Shown in pieces: positions 30,565 to 37,432 of a stretch of 37,432 nt of DNA. This DNA comes from PALSA-607 sp036510735 (GTDB lineage Bacteria > Actinomycetota > Actinomycetes > Acidothermales > Acidothermaceae). The stretch spans positions 1 to 37,432 of the forward strand of contig DATCDK010000093.1 of the NCBI GenBank assembly GCA_036510735.1, written 5' to 3'. Below the pieces are notes generated by a model that made no database searches, was not told the origin of the DNA, and was given only the letters and a program-made list of their open reading frames with translations. Position numbers and translations under genes: made by a program. How positions within the stretch are numbered: the first letter of the stretch is position 1; each line of letters starts with the position of its first letter.

Positions 30565-31385
30565 CTACCGGCGGCGCACGCCGGCAGCCAGTTCGGCCGC
30601 CAGAGTACGCACCGCGACTGCCTCGTCCTGAGTACCGCGCGCTTCGAGGACACGGCGCACGAACGCCGAACCGACGATCACCGCGTCGGCGTAGCCGGCG
30701 ACCTCGGCGGCCTGGTCCGCGTTACTGACGCCGAGCCCGACGCCTACCGGCAGGGACGTCGTGGCGCGGATCCGGTCGACCAAGCCGGGGGCCAGTGAAC
30801 TGGTCTGGGCACGGGTCCCGGTGACCCCCATCACCGAGGCTGCGTAGATGAAGCCGCGGCAGTATCGGGCTGTCATGGCAAGCCGCCGATCGGTGCTGCT
30901 CGGCGCGACCACGAAAATGCGATCGAGACCGTGGGCGTCGCTCGCCTCGACCCACGGCTCTGCCTCATCGGGCAACAGGTCGGGGGTGATCAGCCCGCAG
31001 CCACCGGCGGCAGCGAGGTCACCGGCGAATCGCTCGACGCCATACCGTTCGACCGGATTCCAGTACGTCATCACCACGGTCGGCACTCCTGTGGCCGCAA
31101 CCGCCTCAACGGTGCGCAACACGTGCGCGGTCGTCGATCCAGCCCGCAGCGCGATGTCGTGCGAGCGCGCGATCGTCGGACCTTCGAGCACCGGATCGCT
31201 GTACGGCAGCCCGACCTCGATCGCGTCGACGCCGCCCTCGACCAACGCCTGCAGCACCGCGATCCCCCGGTCCGGGGTGGGAAAACACGCAGGTAGGTAG
31301 CCGATGAGGGCGGCACGGCCCTCCGCCTTGCAGCGGGCGAGCGCCTCGTTCAGCTTGCTCGGCGCGAACGTCACGGGCATCGCTG

Positions 31386-31389
<4 letters not shown>
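30565..31389 (-). CDS. trpA: tryptophan synthase alpha subunit
   Basis: TrpA cleaves indole-3-glycerol phosphate to indole and glyceraldehyde-3-phosphate and passes indole to TrpB. The 274-residue TIM barrel has the active-site segment IEVGLPYSDPVLEGPT. Glu58 corresponds to catalytic Glu49 of E. coli; the residue matching catalytic Asp60 is Glu69 here. Other family marks are MTYWNPVERYGVERFA, GLITPDLLPDEA, FIYAASVMGVTGTR and PVGVGLGVSNADQA with the phosphate-binding GSAF later. The ATG overlaps the trpB stop as ATGA. lgt follows 13 bases downstream. The Asp-to-Glu change keeps the carboxylate, so I expect activity. Confidence 0.96.
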
Positions 31390-32603
<1,214 letters not shown>

Positions 32604-32637
32604 CGAACAAGCTTATGGGGCGCAAACCGCGCCACGC

Positions 32638-33444
32638 TTACTGCCCGTGCCGCAGGGCCGGGTGCGCCCCTGCTGTGACAAGGTCGGCGACCGCCTGGCG
32701 CGGATCCTTGTCGGTGACCAGCCCTTCGCCAACGAGCACCGCGTCGGCGCCCGCCGACGCGTACGCGAACAGGTCATGTGGGCCGCGGATACCCGACTCT
32801 GCAATCTTCACAATGCCCGGCGGGATGCGCGGAGCCAGCCGTGCGAACAGTGTGCGGTCGATCTCGAAAGTGCGCAGATCGCGGGCGTTCACCCCGATGA
32901 TCCGAGCGCCCGCATCGACGGCCCGATCGACCTCGACCTCGTCATGCACCTCGACGAGCGGAGTGAGGCCGAGCGATTGGGCACGTTCGACCAACGACAC
33001 CAAGGCGCTCTGGTCGAGCGCCGCAACGATGAGCAGCACCATGTCGGCGCCGTAGGCGAGGGCTTCCCACAATTGATACGAGTGGTAGATGAAGTCTTTA
33101 CGCAGCAAGGGAATGTCGACGGCTTTGCGGACGGCCTCGAGGTCGGCGAGAGACCCATGGAACTTGCGCGGTTCGGTCAAGACGCTGATGACAGCGGCGC
33201 CGCCGTCCTCGTAGGCACACGCGAGCGCTGCGGGATCCGTGATGTGCGCGAGGTCACCGCGGGAGGGACTCGACCGCTTCACTTCGGCGATGACCGTGAC
33301 CGCGTCGCGCTTCAGTGCTGACACCCCGTCGGCCGGGGCTGTCCGCTTCGCAGCCTTTGCTTTGAGTTCGTCGAGTGGCACCGCGCGCTGGCGCTGCTCC
33401 ATATCGGCGCGGACGCCGAGCAGGATCTCGTCGAGCACGCTCAC
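32638..33444 (-). CDS. trpC: indole-3-glycerol phosphate synthase
   Basis: TrpC closes the indole ring, turning carboxyphenylaminodeoxyribulose phosphate into indole-3-glycerol phosphate. The 268-residue barrel shows VIAEVKRSSPSRGDL (catalytic Lys of the first strand), LLRKDFIYHSYQLWEA, VLLIVAALDQ, LVEVHDEVEVDRAVDAG, IGVNARDLRTFEID and KIAESGIRGPHDLF. The GTG giving VSVLDEIL follows GAGGGG at good spacing and matches the usual N-terminus; the frame is open 103 codons further but without homology. It lies 115 bases below the histidine kinase gene instead of next to the trp membrane protein as in relatives. Confidence 0.96.
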   Translation of the reverse strand: MSVLDEILLGVRADMEQRQRAVPLDELKAKAAKRTAPADGVSALKRDAVTVIAEVKRSSPSRGDLAHITDPAALACAYEDGGAAVISVLTEPRKFHGSLADLEAVRKAVDIPLLRKDFIYHSYQLWEALAYGADMVLLIVAALDQSALVSLVERAQSLGLTPLVEVHDEVEVDRAVDAGARIIGVNARDLRTFEIDRTLFARLAPRIPPGIVKIAESGIRGPHDLFAYASAGADAVLVGEGLVTDKDPRQAVADLVTAGAHPALRHGQ

Positions 33445-33559
33445 GTAGCGATCCCCTCGTGCGCCTGTTAGCCAGCTTGTCGAGCACTCTCCGCAGAACT
33501 GCCTCAGGGTAGCGGCCGGGGAAACGACGCCCGTCGCTAGCCCCCTGGGCGGTAACCCG

Positions 33560-34960
33560 TCAGCCTCGCGGCCCGAGCGGCAGCGTGATCGTGAAGCAGG
33601 CCCCGCCCTCGGGCGATCTGCCGGCCACTGCGCGACCGCCCAGCCGTGCGGTGAGGCCGGCGACCAAGGCGAGTCCGACCCCTGTTCCGACCCGCCGCAC
33701 GCCGCGATACCGGTCGTACAACGCGGAGCGATCGAACGCGACCCTGCAGTCATCCTCGGTCAGGCCGGGCCCGCCGTCGCGCACCTGCAGGATCGCCTCG
33801 GAGGCGGACGCGCCGACGAAGAAGACGATGGGACGCCCCCCAGGCGTCACCCGCAACGCGTTCTCAGCCAGACCGTCGATGATCTGACGTACTCGCGTCG
33901 GATCGGTGTCGACCACGACCGGCCAATCCGGGGCCTCGAGACTGAACTCAACGCCCTCCTTAAGGCAGCGATCTGACCACACCGTCGCCGCCTGCCTGAC
34001 GAGCGCGACAAGGTCGAGCCTGGTGACATCGATCCGAAAGTCCTCGGCGCCGAGTCTGGCGAGGTCGAGGAGGTCGGAGACCAATCGCTCGAGACGGCTG
34101 GACTCGGCCAGGAGCACGTGGCCGGTCGCCTCCACCGCGGCGGGCGGCACCACGCCGTCCGCTAATGCTTCGGCGTATCCCTTCACGGCCGTCAGTGGCG
34201 TGCGGAGCTCGTGCGAGATCGACAACAGGAACTCGCGTTGCCGACCTTCGCTTGTGGTGAGAGCGCCGCTCAGGGCATTCAACGCATCGGCGACGGCGGC
34301 GACTTCCGCCGGACCTTCGGGCACGAGGCGGACGTCGCGTGCACCCGTCGACAGTCGTCTGGCGGCGCCAGCGGCGTGCTGCAAGGGCCTGGCCAACCGT
34401 CTCGCTAGCAAGACGCCGGTGAGCGCAGCAACGACGAGACCGGCGATGAGTGCGATGAACAGCCGCAACCCGACCTGGCTACCCGCCGATCGCGCGTCGG
34501 CGACTTTCTGGACCAGGACCACGCCGCCGCCCGCCGCTGCTCCGGTGGTGATCGCCCGCCCCTCGAGGTAGTACCGGCCCCCGCTGAGATGCCGAACCTC
34601 CGAGAAGCTCTTGCCCGCCTTGAGCTCGGCCACCTCGGCCGGCGTGAGAATTCCGCTCGTCGCGACGGCGCCGCCCGGGCCTGTCACGAGACCGTCGGGC
34701 TGAACCACGAGTAGCTGTACTTGCTGCGTTCGTAACAACGCGATGATCTGAGCCCGCACAGCGACCCGGCCGGCCCTCGACACATCTGCGGCGTCGACGG
34801 AAAGGCTCGCGTACTGCATCAGAACCTTGCGCCCGGTGTCGTCCGCTGCCCTGCTGATCACGCGGGCCAACACGAGGCCGGCGATCAGGACGGCAATCGC
34901 CGCGGCCAAGGTGGTGACAAGCGCGATGCGGGTCGCCAGGCCAGTACGGCGTTTAGACAT
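33560..34960 (-). CDS. sensor histidine kinase
   Basis: This 466-residue kinase is the partner of the response regulator just upstream; the genes overlap by eight bases. It has a first membrane helix (about 10-33), an extracytoplasmic sensor of about 130 residues (34-165) with no family I recognise, a second helix (about 165-187), a HAMP linker (about 188-240), the dimerisation domain with phospho-acceptor His250 in SISHELRTPLTAVKGYAEAL, and an ATPase domain with N box GLAENALRVTPGG (Asn367), G1 QVRDGGPGL (Asp395) and G2 GTGVGLALV. The start MSKRRTG is chosen for the positive N-terminus before the helix. The signal is unknown; position within the trp gene order gives no proof of a tryptophan link. 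Confidence 0.95.
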   Translation of the reverse strand: MSKRRTGLATRIALVTTLAAAIAVLIAGLVLARVISRAADDTGRKVLMQYASLSVDAADVSRAGRVAVRAQIIALLRTQQVQLLVVQPDGLVTGPGGAVATSGILTPAEVAELKAGKSFSEVRHLSGGRYYLEGRAITTGAAAGGGVVLVQKVADARSAGSQVGLRLFIALIAGLVVAALTGVLLARRLARPLQHAAGAARRLSTGARDVRLVPEGPAEVAAVADALNALSGALTTSEGRQREFLLSISHELRTPLTAVKGYAEALADGVVPPAAVEATGHVLLAESSRLERLVSDLLDLARLGAEDFRIDVTRLDLVALVRQAATVWSDRCLKEGVEFSLEAPDWPVVVDTDPTRVRQIIDGLAENALRVTPGGRPIVFFVGASASEAILQVRDGGPGLTEDDCRVAFDRSALYDRYRGVRRVGTGVGLALVAGLTARLGGRAVAGRSPEGGACFTITLPLGPRG

Positions 34961-35663
34961 CGGCGCTGTATCCCACCCCACGCACTGTGCGGATCGGGCT
35001 CGCGTCACCGAGCTTCGCGCGCAGCTGCGCAACGTGGACGTCGACGGTGCGGGTGCCTGCGGCCGCGGCATAGCCCCAGACCTCCGACAGCAGGTGCTCG
35101 CGCGGAAACACGCGCCCGGGACGCCTGCATAAGAACTCCAGCAGCTCGAACTCTGTCGCCGTGAGATCGACGGGCTGCCCGTCGGCGCGCACGCGCCGGC
35201 GCGCCGGATCGACCGTCACCCGGCCGACGACGTACACCCGCTCCTGCGAGCCGGCATCGGTGCTGCTGCGGCGAAGTACCGCCTTCACGCGCGCTACCAG
35301 CTCGCGCGGGCTGAACGGCTTGGTCAGGTAGTCGTCGGCGCCCAGCTCGAGACCGAGGATCCGGTCGACCTCTTCGTCGCGGGCAGTGACGAACAGGATC
35401 GGCGTCCAGTCACCGTCGGCGCGCAGGATGCGGCAGACCTCCGTGCCGTCGATCGTCGGAATGCCGACATCGAGCACGATCGCGACCGGATGCAGATTGC
35501 GCGCAGCCGCAAGGCCGGCCCTGCCGTCTGACTCGACATGCACTCCGAAGCCTTCGCGGGTCAGGTACATGCGCTCGAGATCGGCGATGGCCCGCTCGTC
35601 CTCAATGACCAGGACAAGGCCCTTCGCGGAACCATCGCCCGAGGGCGCGGTGAGTTCCGTCAT
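34953..35663 (-). CDS. OmpR/PhoB-family response regulator
   Basis: The 236-residue regulator has a receiver domain (about 15-130) with VIEDERAIADLE, phospho-acceptor Asp65 in IVLDVGIPTIDG, Thr93 and Lys115 in ADDYLTKPFSPRELVARV, and a winged-helix DNA-binding domain (about 142-236) with LTATEFELLEFLCRRPGRVFPREHLLSEVWGY and TRTVDVHVAQLRAKL...IRTVRGVGYS. The ATG follows CAGGAGG at ideal spacing. It is transcribed with the kinase gene that overlaps its end. A 7-bp direct repeat with 11-base period lies 74 bases upstream and is a candidate self-regulatory site. The 105-base gap to the trp membrane protein gene suggests its own promoter. Confidence 0.97.
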   Translation of the reverse strand: MTELTAPSGDGSAKGLVLVIEDERAIADLERMYLTREGFGVHVESDGRAGLAAARNLHPVAIVLDVGIPTIDGTEVCRILRADGDWTPILFVTARDEEVDRILGLELGADDYLTKPFSPRELVARVKAVLRRSSTDAGSQERVYVVGRVTVDPARRRVRADGQPVDLTATEFELLEFLCRRPGRVFPREHLLSEVWGYAAAAGTRTVDVHVAQLRAKLGDASPIRTVRGVGYSADV

Positions 35664-35736
35664 GGTGAGCCTCCTGATTCGCACCGCTAGATCAGCATCG
35701 CCGTCCATATCGTCGGCAACGGCTGCGCAACGCCGT

Positions 35737-35754
35737 GTTCGAGAATTGTTCGAG
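35737..35754. promoter_or_regulatory. PHO-box-like direct repeat before the regulator gene
   Basis: GTTCGAG-AATT-GTTCGAG (plus-strand reading) is a perfect 7-bp direct repeat with a 4-base spacer, an 11-base period. OmpR/PhoB regulators bind exactly this architecture; the Streptomyces PHO box is built from GTTCACC-like units at the same spacing. It lies 74-91 bases upstream of the response regulator start, in the short gap after the trp membrane protein gene. Binding by the adjacent regulator is inferred. Confidence 0.55.
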
Positions 35755-35768
35755 CCATGTACGGAGCC

Positions 35769-36359
35769 TCAGGCGGTCGGGTCGTCGCCTTCGTCGAGGC
35801 GGTCCCAGATCGAAGTCTCGGTGGCCGGCCCACGTTTGGCCGCACCCGCCGACTCATACCGCCGCCCCATCGCCGGCCACCCGCCACTCGCGACCGCCGC
35901 GAATACCCCGGTGGCGACCGCCACAACGCCGGCGACGAGGGCGATCCACGGCCACGGCGTCGCCCGACCGTCGGTGTAAGTGCTCGCTTCGGGAACATCA
36001 AGCTGGTCGGTGGTGAAGGCGATCGTCAGCACCGCCAGGTAACCGATGCCAAGGCCGGCGAGCGCAATGAGCGCGCCGGCAATGCGACGGCCGAGACCGC
36101 GGGTCGCGGGCAACACGACGACACCAGCCAGGACAACGAGTGCGAGCGTGCCGGCGGCCCCTGCGGTGGCATGCCCGGTCGCGCTGGCTCGCAGATCGGC
36201 GAGGCCGGTGCGCGGCACCGTGTAGTGCAGCCACACCCGGCCGACGGCGAACAGCGCGACCGCGCCGGACAGGACGCACCCCGTGACCGCGACGCCGAGG
36301 CCGCGACGCCCGGGCTGCGTCGTTGCCGGCGCAGGAATGGACTCGGTCGTCGAACTCAC
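35769..36359 (-). CDS. trp-operon-associated membrane protein
   Basis: This 196-residue protein belongs to the actinobacterial family found between trpE and trpC (Rv1610-like; TIGR02234-type). Its function is unknown. It has four membrane helices: GLGVAVTGCVLSGAVALFAVG, GAAGTLALVVLAGVVVLP, IAGALIALAGLGIGYLAVLTI and WPWIALVAGVVAVATGVFAAVA. The C-terminus has the family's MGRRYE and SIWDRLDEGDDPT segments (Trp-Asp near the end). The GTG start overlaps the trpE stop as GTGA, so it is coupled to trpE; the long frame upstream is trpE read in another frame. Confidence 0.9.
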   Translation of the reverse strand: MSSTTESIPAPATTQPGRRGLGVAVTGCVLSGAVALFAVGRVWLHYTVPRTGLADLRASATGHATAGAAGTLALVVLAGVVVLPATRGLGRRIAGALIALAGLGIGYLAVLTIAFTTDQLDVPEASTYTDGRATPWPWIALVAGVVAVATGVFAAVASGGWPAMGRRYESAGAAKRGPATETSIWDRLDEGDDPTA

Positions 36360-37432
36360 GGCGCGCGCAGTGCCTGCGCGATGGCGACGGCCGACAGCAC
36401 GGTGTTCGCCTTGTGCCGGCACTCGGCGTCCTCGGTGGCCGGGTCGGAATCGGCGACCAGCCCAGCACCGGCCTGGACGTAGACCGTGCCGTCTCGAACG
36501 ACCGCCGTGCGGATGGCGATCGCGGTGTCGAGGTCGCCGGCGAAGTCGACGTAGCCGACCACCCCGCCGTACAAGCCTCTGCGCGTCGGTTCGAGCTCCT
36601 CGATGATCTCCATCGCGCGGACCTTCGGTGCACCCGAAAGCGTGCCAGCAGGGAAGGTCGCACAAAGCACATCGAGCGCATCATGTGCCGGATCGACCTG
36701 CCCGATGACCGTCGACACGATGTGCATGATGTGGCTGTAGCGCTCGACGGTCATGAAGTCGACGACCTCGACCGTGCCGGGCGTGCTGATGCGACCGAGG
36801 TCGTTGCGGGCCAGATCGACCAGCATGACGTGCTCGGCCCGCTCCTTTGGATCCGCGAGCATCTCTGCGGCCAGGGCGTTGTCGTCCTCAGGCGTTGCAC
36901 CGCGCGGCCGGCTGCCCGCGATCGGATGCATCGTCGCCCGACCGTCCATCACCGTCACGTGTGCTTCAGGACTCGACCCCACGACGTCGAAGCCGTCGAA
37001 CCGCAACAGGTACAGGTACGGGCTCGGATTGCGGGCGCGCAGCACCCGGTAGATGTCGAGGGCGCTGACCGTGGTCGGGGTCTCGAACCGCTGACTCGGC
37101 ACGACCTGGAAGATGTCACCGGCCCGGATGTACTCACGCGCCCGCTCGACCCATGACATGTATTGCTCACTGGACGTGCGGCGCACCGGCGGCGGCGTCA
37201 CTGCGTCGCTCATGATGGCGATCGTCGACGGCGCTGGGCTCTGTAGCGCCACGGTCATCTCGTCGAGGCGCTTCTCCGCGTTCTCGGCTGAATCGCCGGG
37301 TAGCACATTGGCGATCAGCAGCACGCTGCCGTCGTGATGATCGAGCACCGCGAGGTCGGTCACGAGGAACATCACCAGCTCGGGCAGGTGCAGATCGTCG
37401 ATCGTGTCGTCGGGCAACTTCTCGAGGCGGCG
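36356..37432 (-). CDS. trpE: anthranilate synthase component I (5' part missing)
   Basis: TrpE makes anthranilate from chorismate and ammonia supplied by a glutaminase subunit; it is the first committed enzyme of tryptophan synthesis and the usual target of feedback inhibition. Only the last 358 codons are in the window; the frame runs off the edge, so the feedback (tryptophan) site at the N-terminus cannot be judged. The chorismate-binding domain is complete: FQVVPSQRFE, HPIAGSRPRG, ERAEHVMLVDLARNDLGRI, FPAGTLSGAPKVRAMEII, YGGVVGYVDFAGDLDTAIAI and VQAGAGLVADSDP. Its stop overlaps the start of the membrane protein gene. No trpG is in view. Confidence 0.97.
   Translation of the reverse strand, partial: RRLEKLPDDTIDDLHLPELVMFLVTDLAVLDHHDGSVLLIANVLPGDSAENAEKRLDEMTVALQSPAPSTIAIMSDAVTPPPVRRTSSEQYMSWVERAREYIRAGDIFQVVPSQRFETPTTVSALDIYRVLRARNPSPYLYLLRFDGFDVVGSSPEAHVTVMDGRATMHPIAGSRPRGATPEDDNALAAEMLADPKERAEHVMLVDLARNDLGRISTPGTVEVVDFMTVERYSHIMHIVSTVIGQVDPAHDALDVLCATFPAGTLSGAPKVRAMEIIEELEPTRRGLYGGVVGYVDFAGDLDTAIAIRTAVVRDGTVYVQAGAGLVADSDPATEDAECRHKANTVLSAVAIAQALRAP

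Noticed and set aside
33445..33559. Leader peptide or attenuator before trpC
   Set aside because: No short frame with tandem Trp codons followed by alternative hairpins could be seen.

Overview
The window comes from a high-GC actinomycete (Actinomycetota, class Actinomycetia). The evidence is GC-rich codon use with GTG starts, a four-S1-domain RpsA with an acidic tail, a PdtaR-type ANTAR regulator, the trp-operon membrane protein, and a gene order shared with Streptomyces and Mycobacterium: uvrB, coaE, rpsA, polA, livFGMHK, pdtaR, pyk, gltDB, lgt, trpA, trpB, trpC, trpE. Genus cannot be fixed from the sequence alone. Almost everything is on the minus strand, so transcription runs from high to low coordinates. 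The exceptions are one methyltransferase gene and one tRNA gene.

Layout. 1-5.9 kb: a small hypothetical protein, UvrB (nucleotide excision repair), CoaE (last step of CoA synthesis), a Thr/Ala/Ser-rich lipoprotein and ribosomal protein S1, with a textbook terminator behind rpsA. 6.1-7.7 kb: a methyltransferase converging on a second lipoprotein. 7.9-13 kb: DNA polymerase I, a GNAT acetyltransferase, a 590-base gene-free stretch ending in a 20-bp tandem repeat, and an EamA transporter. 13.1-19.5 kb: a complete branched-chain amino acid ABC importer (livF, livG, livM, livH, livK) whose LivM carries a large duplicated membrane extension. 19.6-20.9 kb: an ANTAR antiterminator-type regulator, then a tRNA gene whose 3' half is repeated in tandem. 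20.9-28.3 kb: pyruvate kinase and both glutamate synthase subunits. 28.5-37.4 kb: a VIT1-type metal transporter, Lgt, and the trp genes trpA, trpB, trpC, a two-component system, the trp membrane protein and the 3' part of trpE, which runs off the window.

How they work together. Much of the window serves amino acid and nitrogen metabolism: branched-chain amino acid uptake, glutamate synthesis from glutamine and 2-oxoglutarate, and tryptophan synthesis. The rest is housekeeping for replication, repair, translation, CoA, glycolysis and lipoprotein maturation. Tight ATGA/GTGA overlaps mark the transcription units livH-livM, livG-livF, gltB-gltD, trpE-membrane protein, trpB-trpA and lgt-VIT1.

The gene content is mostly core and syntenic. 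I do not see a new defence, mobile or biosynthetic system. The most unusual structure is the tRNA locus at 20442-20667: a Leu-CAA-type tRNA with a short class I variable loop, followed by two further copies of its T arm and acceptor strand in a 70-bp tandem repeat. Other points worth a look are the duplicated membrane module in LivM, a two-component system lodged inside the trp gene order with a PHO-box-like direct repeat before it, three 16-bp iterated repeats before livH, and a 20-bp perfect inverted repeat before uvrB.
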